Part shown: piece by piece, positions 1 to 13,280 of the stretch | Numbering within the stretch: position 1 is the stretch's first letter | How the letters are laid out: each line of letters begins with the position of its first letter | Source of the DNA: Trichoplax sp. H2 | Taxonomy: Eukaryota; Placozoa; Uniplacotomia; Trichoplacea | Reading direction: 5' to 3' | Assembly (NCBI GenBank): GCA_003344405.1 | Contig: NOWV01000062.1 | Location: 124,001 to 188,000 of the forward strand | Length of the DNA stretch: 64,000 bases | Position numbers and translations under genes: made by a program | Notes under the pieces: generated by a model | Told to the model about the DNA's origin: nothing | Database searches by the model: none | The model's input: the letters and a program-made list of their open reading frames with translations, nothing else

Positions 1-31
1 TGTTTACTGTGTCTTGTTTGGTATTGTGTAG

Positions 32-980
32 TGATTTTGGGATTTACAGTACTAGCAATTGGTAATTCCTTGGGTGATTTAGTAGCGGATACAGCAGTTG
101 CAAGAGCTGGAAAGCCTGCTACTGGCGTTGCTTCTTGTTTCGGTTCACCGCTATTAAATGACGTTCTAGGTCTTGGTATTTCATTAACGGTACGTAGTCA
201 TTTTGATACTTATAGTTTGATATTACCAGGCACTAGTGCGAAATAGTAATCCTAGATGAAGCAGGTATTTTTTGATTCTGTATATTTGTATTATTAGGCT
301 TACTGCATCCAGAACTATCCTCATCCGTTAGTATTTGATATAAATTCGGAGGATTTTGTAAAGGTAACCATTCTACCTTTTATATGTAATAATTCCATGA
401 ATTAACATTAATGTTATGATTGATAGGTCAAGTTATCATGGATTTTTCTTGGAATAAGCTTATGTGGGAGTGCAGTAGTATTTCCATTCTTTAAATATTC
501 ACCTCCAAAGTAAGTACGAAAAGGTTAATGTTGCTTAAAAATGCTAATATGCTTACATCATAAAAGCAAACCAAGATTTAGATAGTAATATGCGCATATA
601 CGCGTAGTTACTTTAATTATAATCACATCAATATTCTTAATGTGTAAGAATATCTAGCATTTATTATATTATCGTAAAATATATACTATGTATTTATAAA
701 TTACTTAAATAGCATAAGAGATGATTGATAACAGTCAGGAACCTTGAATAAAACAAATTAGCAAGAAAACATGAGATTAATTTAAATATGGTCACTCTCT
801 GGATCTTTTCCAGTAATAATTCTATCTATTATTGATAATGTCCCTTCGGGGATTTCTAATGCTTATTTACTACCTTTCAATGATTTTAGGGCTTACGGAA
901 TTATTCTCATCTATTTTTACATTGTCTTCGTAACATTCTCAATTCTGAATGCGGTGGGAGTTTTACCGCTTCATTTTTAA
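32..980 (+). CDS. SLC8B1: Mitochondrial sodium/calcium exchanger (NCLX-like), C-terminal exons, 5' part outside window
   Basis: Exons are 32-189, 298-363, 427-509 and 890-980 (stop TAA 978-980), with reading phase kept through all junctions. The first exon begins after a TAG acceptor at 29-31. It carries the second alpha-repeat signature of cation/Ca exchangers, GFTVLAIGNSLGDLVADT, followed by ACFG-like and GSPLLNDVLGLG helix residues. Exons 3 and 4 encode two more membrane helices (around LSWIFLGISLCGSAVVF and AYGIILIYFYIVFVTF), the usual end of NCLX/SLC24A6-type proteins. Exon 3 could be read on to a stop at 511-513, but its end is a perfect GTAAGT donor, and the next exon restores the conserved last helix. 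Family members exchange Na+ or Li+ for Ca2+ across the inner mitochondrial membrane; location here is inferred. A possible AATAAA lies at 747-752. The N-terminal half lies before the window. Confidence 0.85.
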
Positions 981-1924
981 TATACTGTACTTGTAATCCG
1001 GAATCTTTATCACAAACTGTGAAAAAAATGACGCTCATGATAAATCATGTTATATATCTATGAAAGTAGTGTTTTAAGGTCATAATTTTTCATAAATCTT
1101 TCTATTCTATGAAAATCATGTTACAGAAATTGATATGCCGAAGAACTTAATATGTACTACAAAAGAGAATGTAAATAATCAATTCTGAATTATGATTTCC
1201 ATCCATATTTGTTTTTGCACTATTTCACATTTGCGCATTCTAATTATTGGCGCCTAGTAGCATCGGACATGTGCAAAGTGTTTAGTAGTTATGAGCAGTT
1301 AAATTTAGTTCCAATAGCTCTTCCTGCAAAACCATTTACTACGAGATTCTGTTTATCATCTTGTCAATTTTAGTTTTTTACTAGAACATTGTTTGATTCG
1401 GAATAATTTTCAATCTTAAACATGTAGATAAAAATTTTAAGGTAATTTTCGCCTTCCGGTGAGATGTGACAATATTATTTTTACGCGTAATAGCACAATC
1501 TTTATAACTAGGGGTAGATTTACCGTAAAAGAAATGGTACTAATGTATTACAATGTAATGATAGATAAAGTTTATCTTGAATCTATTGATAGAGTTAAGT
1601 ATTGTGAACCAATATGTAACATTTAAATTTAATGTTACTTCTAACAAAAATATGTTTCTAAATATGAAAATATATAAATTGTTGCGATTGCTTGGAAAAT
1701 TATTGACAGTAATTTTATGCAAGGTTCTATTTCTTATAAAGTACAAAAGGTAATAAGATAAAGTCCACGATCGAATTATAGAATAAATTCGTGAAAATTG
1801 TCTATTAATTGAAATAGAGTAACCAATTATAATTTGTAATAATTAAATATCACATGATTTATGTCCACTTTATGCTCCAAGAATCGATACAGCAGATCGA
1901 AAATTAAAAGATACTTTTCAGTCA
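981..1924. other. Intergenic stretch, no gene seen
   Basis: AT-rich DNA after the exchanger gene. Apart from a possible polyadenylation signal upstream at 747-752, I see no exon-like segment, RNA gene or clear repeat. A 68-codon minus-strand reading frame at 1540-1746 has low-complexity composition and no recognisable motif. Confidence 0.6.
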
Positions 1925-3140
1925 TTTTTTACAGTTTTTGCGACTAACAAAACAAAATAGAGCTACATGGACATGCTCTTGATTAGAATAGCAGCAACTT
2001 TATTTGCGTATCAAAACCTCTGCTTATAGAATTAGCGAGGTAATCTCTCAACTTCATACTGGACTCTTCCAAATTTATTACAATCATGATATCATAGTAA
2101 TAATATACTGTATTCATTTAGAGGATTTTTCCTCTACAACAGTGTTAAAGTAAATACGTAATATGCTACTGCCATGCTTCTCTTTTTTACATAGTGGCCC
2201 CTGATACTACAGTATATATATATATATGTACGTTGGATTATATTATGAGAAAGGTGCTGCGGAAAATCTTTGTTACTATATTTTCATATCGTACTCTGAT
2301 TATTTATCCTGTAAGGTGTACCTAGCTCTAAAAAATACTTCTAGTAACTCAAGCTTAATAACTAAAGGAAGGCTTTCGAATGATAATGCCGATTTCGTGC
2401 AATATTAATATAGCCTATGTATAGCAAATAATCTACAGTCTTCATTGAATATGAAATTCTGGCGGTTAAATTATTCATGCAATCATCACTGCTAAATCTC
2501 CGTATCATCGATACTGACATAATTTACAGAATGGTTTTCTCGGCAATATAAAAAATGATATCATACTGTTGTTGGTGTATACTATAGGATCAAATTCCGT
2601 CGTCGGTAGAAATTTGGGAAGGCTGATGTTATATTGTCTGCAGTGATAGCTCTCTGCAATGCAGTAAATATACAGTTTTATATAGATTCTATCATCAAGA
2701 TGTCGCACTTACAATGATCTAGAGAAGAAAAGCCGAAATACAATAATATAGAAATATTAATCACTGTATTGAACAAATGCTTATCCTTTATTGATTAACA
2801 TTTTAACTGACAGGTACAAAGTACAGAGTTAAATGCATAAAGAATAAACAAATAACTCATTAATGCTAATTTCGATCAGGTTAGGTACTAAATACTGTAA
2901 GTGATCACTTGAAGTGTACAATCGTTATTCTACATTGGTTGAATGTCAATAATTAAGTTGAAAGAAGTTATTAGACTAAAAAATTAATATAAACTATTAC
3001 GATATGAAGAACTTAAATTTTAAAACGAACGATGAAAAAACAAATTTAGAATTTCTCTATATAATGATTAATCAGCATCATAGTTATTTCAGTAAATAAG
3101 ATCAAATAAATTAATGCATTGAATAATCATCGATAGAATA
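1925..3140. repeat. Direct repeat, copy 1 (left of assembly gap)
   Basis: This segment begins with TTTTTTACAGTTTTTGCGAC and ends with GAATAATCATCGATAGAATA directly before the N run. The same sequence restarts directly after the gap and runs to 4493. The copies differ by a few scattered substitutions and by one block of about 117 bases missing here next to a TATATA run near 2213-2231. No coding potential is evident; a 67-codon minus-strand frame is shared only because the DNA is duplicated. Confidence 0.95.
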
Positions 3141-3160
3141 NNNNNNNNNNNNNNNNNNNN
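3141..3160. other. Assembly gap of 20 Ns
   Basis: Twenty consecutive N characters. The gap lies exactly between the two copies of the 1.2-1.3 kb direct repeat, so its true size and even its reality are uncertain. Confidence 1.
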
Positions 3161-4493
3161 TTTTTTACAGTTTTTGCGACTAACAAAACAAAATAGAGCT
3201 ACATGGACATGCTCTTGATTAGAATAGCAGCAACTTTATTTGCGTATCAAAACCTCTGCTTATAGAATTAGCGAGGTAATCTCTTAACTTCATACTGGAC
3301 TCTTCCAGATTTATTACAATCATGATATCATAGTAATAATATACTGTATTCATTTAAAGGATTTTTCCTCTACAACAGTGTTAAAGTAAATACGTAATAT
3401 GCTACTGCCATGCTTCTCTTTTTTACATAGTGGCCCCTGATACTACAGTATATATATATATATATACATTGCATTATATAATAAGAAAGAAGCTACAGAG
3501 TAGTGGTAAAGTAAGTAAATAAGTATTACGATACAACCCTGTTCCTCTCTTTTTATTTCGTGATTTCTGATACTATCTATGTACGTTGGATTATAGTATG
3601 AGAAAGGTGCTGCGGAAAATCTTTGTTACTATATTTTCATATCGTACTCTGATTATTTATCCTGTAAGGTGAACTTAGCTCTAAAAAATACTTCTAGTAA
3701 CTCAAGCTTAATAACTAAAGGAAGGCTTTCGAATGATAATGCCGATTTCGTGCAATATTAATATAGCCTATGTATAGCAAATAATCTACAGTCTTCATTG
3801 AATATGAAATTCTGGCGGTTAAATTATTCATGCAATCATCACTGCTAAATCTCCGTATCATCGATACTGACATAATTTACAGAATGGTTTTCTCGGCAAT
3901 ATAAAAAATGATATCATACTATTGTTGGTGTATACTATAGGATCAAATTCCGTCGTCGGTAGAAATTTTGGAAGGCCGATGTTATATTGTCTGCAGTGAT
4001 AGCTCTCTGCAATGCAGTAAATATACAGTTTTATATAGATTCTATCATCAAGATGTCGCACTTACAATGATCTAGAGAAGAAAAGCCGAAATACAATAAT
4101 ATAGAAATATTAATCACTGTATTGAACAAATGCTTATCCTTTATTGATTAACATTTTAACTGACAGGTACAAAGTACAGAGTTAAATGCATAAAGAATAA
4201 ACAAATAACTCATTAATGCTAATTTCGATCAGGTTAGGTACTAAATACTGTAAGTGATCACTTGAAGTGTACAATCGTTATTCTACATTGGTTGAATGTC
4301 AATAATTAAGTTGAAAGAAGTTATTAGACTAAAAAATTAATATAAACTATTACGATATGAAGAACTTAAATTTTAAAACGAACGATGAAAAAACAAATTT
4401 AGAATTTCTCTATATAATGATTAATCAGCATCATAGTTATTTCAGTAAATAAGATCAAATAAATTAATGCATTGAATAATCATCGATAGAATA
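3161..4493. repeat. Direct repeat, copy 2 (right of assembly gap)
   Basis: Second copy of the segment at 1925-3140. It is longer, 1333 against 1216 bases, mainly because of an extra block at about 3464-3580 between a TATATA run and the shared sequence GTACGTTGGATTATA. The rest is almost identical. The right edge of homology is undefined because copy 1 runs into the N gap. Confidence 0.95.
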
Positions 4494-5161
4494 CTATTAT
4501 AATAAATTACGATATTGTAAGGGTACGATCATAAATTATTTATATAACTTAATACATCGATATGAGTTAAGATCAAATATTGTAATCACATTTTAGATAC
4601 TACCCGGCTTCAGGTATGGTCAGAATTACCAAATAAAACACTATCTTGTATTACATCAAATTTTAAAATTGATGTACGGTAAACGGCTATTGATTATTAA
4701 TCTCTAAAGCTAATGTATATCAATTTCACATGGAATATTAACTATTTGCTTCACTAGATTGAATTCATTATCGACTTTAGTTAGTGAAATTATGACGATA
4801 TGGTAGTTTCTATGAAGTTAAAGAATTTGTAAAAAAAAGAATACTTGTATGTTTCATTTAAAATTTACGCAGTAAACACCAGATCAAGTTTTAAAAGGAG
4901 TATAACAGTAATATCTATGAATTTATCCTAATTCTTTTCTCATTCCATATTTGGCTAAAGATATTTAACTTTATAAATTGCATCCATAATATCAGTAGAA
5001 GTTAAGATCACTTGTATTTAAATATTAGCATCTTTATGGCTAAATTACGGCTATAGCAATGTTTTGACTTTTCAAACTAGGAAGGATATATTCGAAATCA
5101 ATAGAACAGATATGCATTCCGTAAAAGAACATTTTTGGAATTCAGTGTGAAATGCCGTTGG
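4494..5161. other. Intergenic stretch downstream of the PP1-type gene
   Basis: AT-rich DNA between the duplicated segment and the stop codon of the minus-strand phosphatase gene. It probably holds that gene's 3' untranslated region. I see no canonical AATAAA on the minus strand close to the stop, and no other feature. Confidence 0.5.
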
Positions 5162-8100
5162 TTATTTTTTCTTGCCTTTAATTTTTACTTTCGATTCAGG
5201 CTGCAGAATAATCAAATGCAATGCCATATTAAATTAAAAAATAATATAAAGTTTAAGACAGTAACAAATTTATAAGTAATTTCTGTCGACGTAGGTATTT
5301 AGGCAGGTTATTATGGTATATGAATTTTAAATTACGCAAATAGAAATATCAAAGAAATTACCTTTAGTATGCTAAATGAGCATAACAAGTCTTTAGTCAC
5401 ATTCATAGCTGCAGCAGCGTTATCAAATTCTCCACAGTAATTTGGAGCGCTAAACAGTGTTACTAGCTATAAAAATATAAGAAAAGGATACTTAAAAGGG
5501 AGAAGATTAGGCCCTGATAAAGTAAAATTATATCACATACCTTTCTCTTATGAAAGAATTGATATCCATCTTCTACAACCTAACGATTTTTTGTTGATAT
5601 AACAGTAAATTTTAACATACTTACAAATACAGCCAATAATATGATATTATATAGAAATGTATTAGATCACTTATCTAATATCCAACCGTAAGAGTACACT
5701 TAATGATGCAATCAAGATTATAATTCGAACCTGATGAGCTCTACAGATTAGACTACAATCATGCTTGGTTAAAAATTCTTCGACAACATCGCCTCCAAAT
5801 GTAAATGAAACACCACGATCATTTTCTCCCCAACCAGTGATATCCTAAGGAGGAAGAGCAATTATTAGCCAAAATTTATATAGTTATATAATACCCAATT
5901 TCACTGTTCCAACAAAATAATTTTAAAAGCTCGCTTTCTCTATGAGAAACTGCTAAGAATCAACAGTACGAATAAAGACATTAGAGATAGACTTACTTCG
6001 TCTGGATCTGACCACAGTAAATCGCAAACTAAGCCGTGATCAGGTACATCTAGTGGTCTTTCTGTTTCGACAATCTAATATGACATTAAAACGAATTACT
6101 ACTATACAATTTCACATAATTTTATCTGTTAGAAATACATATGCATATATTAAGCTGACGAAAATGATTATAATGGATGCACGCATTATAAATTTCTTCT
6201 CACATTAGCTACGGTAGAAAAAGCCTTTCTATAATATCCTTCAAATCTTGGATAAGTAAACACTTTCACTAACTTACTTGCTCAAGTTCATCTAACGCAG
6301 GCGATAATCCACCATGAGTACAAAATATTGTGTTTTCCACTAAAGCGGCTAATTTATAAGAAACAAGCATGTTTTAGTCAATAACAATATTTAATTCCTA
6401 TGGTATGCAATAGCTCATAAGCTGATTTTTCTCTAGTTCATCGTGAGTTTCTATATTGTAAAATAAACTATCTAGCGCAAAGTAATCCGTTTAGATAACT
6501 ACTGTATGGAATCAAAAGAAGACAGATACATTTAACTTGCTATTCGTAACCTGATAGACAGACAGAGAAAATAACAGCAGCAAAATAAAACTGATTAATA
6601 ATTCAACGTATGATTTGTAGTTCAGGATGGTAGAACACATTAAAGACTATTTTGCATCAAAACAATTTCAGCTAAATGCTTAATATGAAGCAGATTGAAT
6701 GATACCTTGCAAATATAAATAAATTTAAGTTAATACTAAGTATGAATTTATCGAATTTATATAAAAGCTTTTTTTGATAAAATTCATTTATCTTGATATT
6801 TTAATACGAAATCATATTCGCGAAGATCTAATGTCATATCATACTTTCAACACACTGAAGATAGCTAGCCTAAGCGTAATCTTTAGATTAACGTTCAAAT
6901 ACATCTTTTTTAAGCAGATAGAACTTTATCTTGTATAAAATGAATCTTAGCTCGGTATCAAATATGAATCACACAAAGTGAATGGTTGCATTAGTAATTG
7001 CCTAAGGATTTCTCAACGTTATCGAATAGAAGATATTAGAATGAAACTGATTACTGCTGTCGTTGATAGTTCGTATAGAATTTGAAGGAAGATATTAATA
7101 ACCCTAATTAATTAATATGTTGCCAACTGTAAAGAGAATATCAAACTGTATCAAAGTCTTGCAGTACATCAATTTTTCTAAGATATCGGAACGACTAATC
7201 CTGTAACATTTAAAATTTTCGATCTAGCAATTGCAGTATTCTCAATAATGATATTTTATGTTTTCACTGATAAAAAATATTGCAAGCTTAATTTTCACTT
7301 GATAAAAAAATAAGGTTTAGATTCATTATATATGATCAAGATCGTTTGAGTATTTCTCGTAAAGGCATTAAATTTTAAATGGCATCATTGTATTCTATTA
7401 CTGCTATTATACTAATTTCTAAAAATTCGACATCTTGTTTAGATGGTAGCAATTATATCTAGAATATGAATACGGAAGAGATTTTTACATCATTTTAAAG
7501 AGAACAGAACATGAAGGCTTAATCTCATCATGTCGATCTATTTGTACTTCTTTTACCCTTGAAGCAATTATTCAGCTAAAACTCAGACGATTAAAATGCC
7601 GGTAGAACTTTAATAATTATTAGCTGGGACCAATTAATACTACTCCGATGTTAATGTTTATCAGCCTACACTTGGAGATCCTACAAGATTGTCAACTGCA
7701 AGTACTGTATAAATTTTGCAAATTATTGATTGAGGTTAATGCATAGAAGTTAAGAGTATTATTGCTATTGGTTAGGTTAGGCTATGTAGTTATATAATAT
7801 CTACTACTAAGAAGGTACACTATTAGCTTGTTACTAATAATGATTATCCCATATATCTTTTGCACGTCTGAGTTCTAGTGAATTATAGGTGTTGGAGATC
7901 TATATTAGTATGGAAGAGACTTAAAATCTTTCTAGTTAATCACGCAGTATATAATGTTGAGAAGGACAGTGTTAGCTATTAACTACTAACAATAATCCAA
8001 AATATCATCGTGTATATCAAATTCTGGTGCATTGTAAGCCCTCGATAGCTATATTAACCTTGAATTGACTAGGAATTTTCGTTTAAAAATCATTTTGCAT

Positions 8101-11100
8101 ATTCAGACTCTAATATATTATTGATATTGGATATCCAGTTTATAAAAATCTATTCATATCTATATAGCTATCGATCATATTAATAGGTAAGGTACAGCTA
8201 ATAATTAATTGCAATTATCTGCTACACTTTTCCTTTTATATCCGAACTTGATCATATTGATGTTCGATACTCATTTGGTAAGAAAGCAATTCGATAGCCC
8301 TTTAGTATTAACATCGTAGACACAAATCAATAAGATCTATATTAGAGATACCTAAAGTATAGACTAGTTCTATCGATATGTAGTATTACAATAGCACAGC
8401 TTGTCAGCAATCGGTAACATTGAGGGTTATTATTGGTAATATGAAAAGTTAGCAATAATAATCAAATTAGTAACAAGTCAGCGAAAATCACTACAATGTC
8501 TTTACAATATGTCGTTAAATATATCTCTAGGTGATAATAGTATGCTTGTATTATTTTACAGAATGGTACATGTCTAAAAAATTAGACTAGAAAAAATGAG
8601 GTTTACAAAAACGCCTTTGATAAATAAAAGACAGTGGAAAGACATATTTCATGTTTGGTCGTGACATGCCGTAAGATTTCTACATTCAATGATTGCATAA
8701 TTAAGTATACAATTGTGTCTTACAGGATCATAAATTCTTTCGACTGCAAATCTGCTAAAGACTACTTAACGTCAAATAGTACAGTTGATAACATGATAAA
8801 AGAAAAAATAACCAATTTTGTATAATCATACATGTGTTTTTTAGATCATACAACTTACCAATTGGTAAGCAATTAAAACAATCGGTAAATGTCTTCCATA
8901 ACTTGATGTTATAGCGCCGTTTACATTCGTCATAAAATCCGTAAATGCTAATTGTAAAGGTAGAAGAAAAAATATCAAAGTTAACAGTAGTGTATGTATT
9001 TTAATAGCATAACATTTACCATTGTCATAGATAGAATAATTCCTCCCTCCCATCTATCAAAGAGTATATTCCAAAAAGCCTGAATTATTATTAGTTTATT
9101 AAAAGTCACTTTAGTACAGTAGTAATATTCCTCTACTTTTGCCAACATATGACATAAAATGATTCTATGATCTTTATTATGATATTCATGACATACTTAA
9201 ATCTATAATATTAAAATTACAGACAACAATAATCCTATACTCATTAAAGACAGTTAAAAAGTGCCGAATGGAAACAGATTTTGGTAAAATTATATCAGTG
9301 TTACTTCATTAATCTGATCACAAAATGTGCCATCTAAAGTAAATTTTTACTATATAAAAGAATAGGTGAAAAGTAAAGTCTAAATTTGAAGTTTAGACTA
9401 TACAGTAGAAAGAAGAGAGTAAAATTGAAAATCTTATTTTTTTAGGGAAAATAATAAATAGGTAATTGGTGAGTATTAAAGTTACATTGTAAAAGAAGAC
9501 AAGCCATATATAAATCATATATTTATCTATCTGATATTGAATGGCTAAAGGTAGTATAAAAAATAGTGAGAGAAATAGGTATTATTAATTAGTCTTCCAT
9601 AAATTTCATCCGACTTATTCATGATTTATGTTCACTAAAAGAAACGTCGATAAGCCAATATATACGTGAATAATACTATAGTGCATGAGTAGAACTAAAG
9701 AAGAACATGCAGGGAAAAAGCAAATATTACCTAAAAGATTACAATAAAAATACGTCAAGATATCCTTAAACTGTTTGCCAATTAACTGGAGCTTGATGGT
9801 GAAAGATATTAAAATCTTAATCAAATACATACAATTACCGTGTTATTATCCTGATTTGCTATTCTAGATGATTTTATTCGTACAGTAACTACAACTACTA
9901 AAGGGTATGGAAATTTTAATTGATATTATAGGTTAAGCTGATAACGTTAATAATTCTTAAGATGAAAATTTGGAAGTTTTAAAGGGTTGTCATTTTAAAA
10001 ATGGAAGCAAATAAACTCATTTGAAATATAGTTATGAATTTGCGGCTACTATCATCTATGTATGTTCATCATATGATACCATACTATACTACCAAATAAA
10101 CAAATGATGTCCAAATATAACAGTATTCAACGGTTATAACAAAAATTTATTAATGGTCCATGTATTAAATGAGACAGGCTTCCTTTTAAAATTGCAGTAA
10201 AATAGAAAAAAGATTTTATCCGATTTCATTGTAACGATTGGGTGTTCTTGGTCATACAAGACCCTCTTAATTTTTTAATTTATAACTCTTTAAAAAAGGA
10301 ATTTTCTCATAATATACTGCTATTATTTAACCACTAATGTAAATTTTCAAGTTTTAAATTAAGGAGATTTTTCAAATAGTAGACTTATGAACTAGATATA
10401 TCATAAAGCCTATGAAGCGCACGCAAGTTAAAAAGATATACCTCTAATAAGGTACGAATTAGTTGAATTTTATCAAGTAGATAGTGTTTTTAGGCTAATT
10501 ATTTGAATAGGGCGCTATTAGAAGCTTGATGATATCAAAAATTAGTATAAAATGTAGTGATGATGAGTAGAGAAAAGGCAAGGGCATTGAAAATAATGGA
10601 TAATTAATTATCAATATGAAGTCTATGTTGGTCCTAATTATAATCTTTTTAAAGTGACTTTTTGGAACGATAGTCATGTCTACTTAGTATGTGTCAAGGC
10701 AAAGATACTAAGGAGAAAATTATCAAAGGCATTTGAAGGAACAAATGAGCATATAGACTACTGGGTGTTTACACTTTTATAGGCTTAAACATCCATTTAT
10801 TGCAATGTACAGGGGAAACGTAGCAACGGCGAATAGTTCAGAATACTTGTTTAGAACAATTTCTGATTGTATCATTGGACAAATGAAATAAAATAGCCAG
10901 GTCTGGTAGTAGAAAAGAACTTCATAATATTATCACGAAAGAAAATAAAATCATTTAAATAAATAATGCTAAAAATGATGGTTAGGAAAAAGTCCGGTTA
11001 ACAATTATCGTCATTAGAATTGAAATCGACTTGATTAATAGCTATCATGGGCGATGAAAACTAGTTAGCGTTTTTATTTATTTTTATTAATTATTATTCA

Positions 11101-13280
11101 TGGCTATCATTATATTATCGATAAAAGTAGAATCGATATAAATATAATTTAAGCATAGATCCTATTGTACTATAGTATACTATGGATCAAATCGAATGAG
11201 AGGTACGAGATAATCAAATATTGGTTGAATCTATACTAATTTCTTCCTAATATCAAATGGAGTGATGTAATTATTTCATTTTAATAGGTTAATAGATTGG
11301 AGGATTGCAATTTTTCCATTTTTTCTATCTTGAGTATGATATATTCTGTCCTTTTCATATTATGATTGAAGATATAGCAGCTATGATAGACTCAATTGAA
11401 TAGAATGCCTACATACGTAGTTGCCAATAAGTTGCTAAAATTTAATTCAGCAAGAAAAAATACTGGCCAAAGGAAAAAGTGCAGTCTTAAGTAATTTACT
11501 AATATATGTGCAATCTTACCGATTGATGCCAGCGCATTCATGATTCCCGCGGAGTAAATATAGTTTATCTGGATACTTGACTTTATATGCTAATATTAAG
11601 CAGATAGTCTCTAACGATCTTTTTCCCCTGTAAATATATAAGTATTTATAAATAAAGTAATTTTAGTAAATGCTGTGCTATAATAACATAAAAGGAAAAC
11701 ATTAGCACAGTAGCAATGATAATTAACATTAATGTAATATTAGCTATTTTCTTTAATCATGAGAGGAATTTAAAATTCAGCAAGTTCTTAACTTAAAAAA
11801 AGAAAAAATAAGGCTGTAGACAAAATTTTACGATTATATTAAATAATGAACTTAAAATTTACTATACGTAATTGTATTGATGATTATCCATTTCAGCATT
11901 ACCGTAATTTGTTATAAAACAAGTAATGTCAAAATGGATAGATTGATCAATTGCTTGGATTTGAGCAGATGATTTAGAAAAAGCAACTTATATTTATATA
12001 GAACTAGCTTTTAAATATGATCACACTATCACCCCTAATTCATAATTATTCTAGTTACGGTATGTGGATGTCAAAAATTTACCGATCAACGTAATCACCA
12101 AGGAATAGGTAACTGGAGTCCGGTGGATAGCCTAATTTATCGAAATGCCTTAAAAGATCTTCATATTGACCATGGATATCACCACAAATATTAACTGGCG
12201 CATTAACAGAGACAAGCATAGGTTGCTGTAGAAATAGTTGGCGAGAAACTTGACATAATAGCCTGATTTGACTTTCTGGAATTTGAACCTAATAAAGATA
12301 GAATGAAATCATGCGATCATTAATAGATAATAAACATAAAAAATTTAATTTTCCTAGCATAGTTTTTTCAAGATTAGAATATTACTATTGATAATGATCC
12401 CAAGCTAGCAATTAAATCTTGCTGTGATCAAAGTGAATAAAATAACACCACGGGATATCAAAGCTAGCATTTATAGACTATGGACATCATAGCGAGAATG
12501 GAGTATAACGTTCTTAAAAACTAATTGGATAAGAGTGGATAATTAATAGACTTATATTATTCCACTCTGACAAGCTAACAATATAAACGCTTAATCTAAC
12601 TATTTATTTATATCTACGTAGATCTACATAGTTTCAGACTGTACCTTCTAAATTTTAGCGAATTTTATTCTATTTATCATAAAGTATAAATTAAAACGCT
12701 GAATACTAACTGATGTTTATGAGTATACAGCCATGTTAGCATAAAGATGGATACAATAAAAGAGATAGGATAAGGTCTAGAAATAAAAGATGGAATTATC
12801 CATATTTCTCTTGATGCCATCTACTATCACATAAGAAATTGTTATACTCTCTCAGCCGACAGAGTATACTCGATAAGCAGCAATAAAGATGAAATTTATA
12901 GTTAATCTTAATCCTTTAGTCGACTGCAAAACTAGAACTATACGTTATTGGTACAGTATCGATTCGACATTCAATGTGAAGATTGTCTATCGTCTCTTCG
13001 TCTAATTTATTCATTATTGCACTCTTTCTTGTAATCAATTCTATTCGTATTCGATATTAAAGCAATCGTTTCAGTACGTCATCTACGTGATGATAATTTC
13101 CACCCAATAAAAATTGACTACTGATAATCGTTCAGTATAAAATTGGAATAAATTGATTTATCGTCGTTCTTCATGATAATTAAGCAATAGATCACTTACT
13201 TGTTTTCCTGGATTACTTCGTACCGATAGCAATTTATCTAATATGGCATCAACATCTAATTCGTGAGATCTTTCCGCCAT
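5162..13280 (-). CDS. PPP1C: Serine/threonine protein phosphatase, PP1-type catalytic subunit
   Basis: Ten exons (coding order): 13200-13280, 12083-12288, 11520-11627, 8859-8947, 6278-6348, 5997-6074, 5731-5844, 5541-5579, 5362-5466, 5162-5200. Phase is kept throughout, giving 309 residues. The start has a strong CCACCATGG context. All metallophosphatase motifs are present: [58 protein letters not shown] and [11 protein letters not shown]. The N-terminus ([15 protein letters not shown]) and [20 protein letters not shown] match PP1 better than PP2A, PP4 or PP6. The enzyme removes phosphate from Ser/Thr using a two-metal centre and normally acts with regulatory subunits. Oddities are NAAAAMNV where PP1 has NAGAMMSV, and a short lysine-rich tail ending IKGKKK in place of the PP1 tail with its TPPR site, so this is probably a divergent PP1 paralogue. 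Introns 3 and 4 are each about 2.5 kb. Confidence 0.93.
6349..8858. other. Large intron of the PP1-type gene, no feature seen
   Basis: Intron of about 2.5 kb, AT-rich. Two weakly similar passages occur near 7790-7860 and 7930-8010, both containing variants of ACTAATAATGATTATCC, and may be old repeats. I see no second gene, RNA gene or intact mobile element. Confidence 0.5.
8948..11519. other. Second large intron of the PP1-type gene, no feature seen
   Basis: Intron of about 2.6 kb, AT-rich, with only short reading frames of low-complexity composition on either strand. No nested gene or repeat was recognised. Confidence 0.5.

Noticed and set aside
511-513. Stop codon ending the exchanger in its third exon
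   Set aside because: A perfect GTAAGT donor overlaps it, and the exon at 890-980 supplies the missing last helix in the right phase.
2505-2708. 67-codon minus-strand frame repeated at 3858-4061
   Set aside because: The two frames are conserved only because the underlying DNA is duplicated across the gap; composition and lack of motifs do not suggest a protein.
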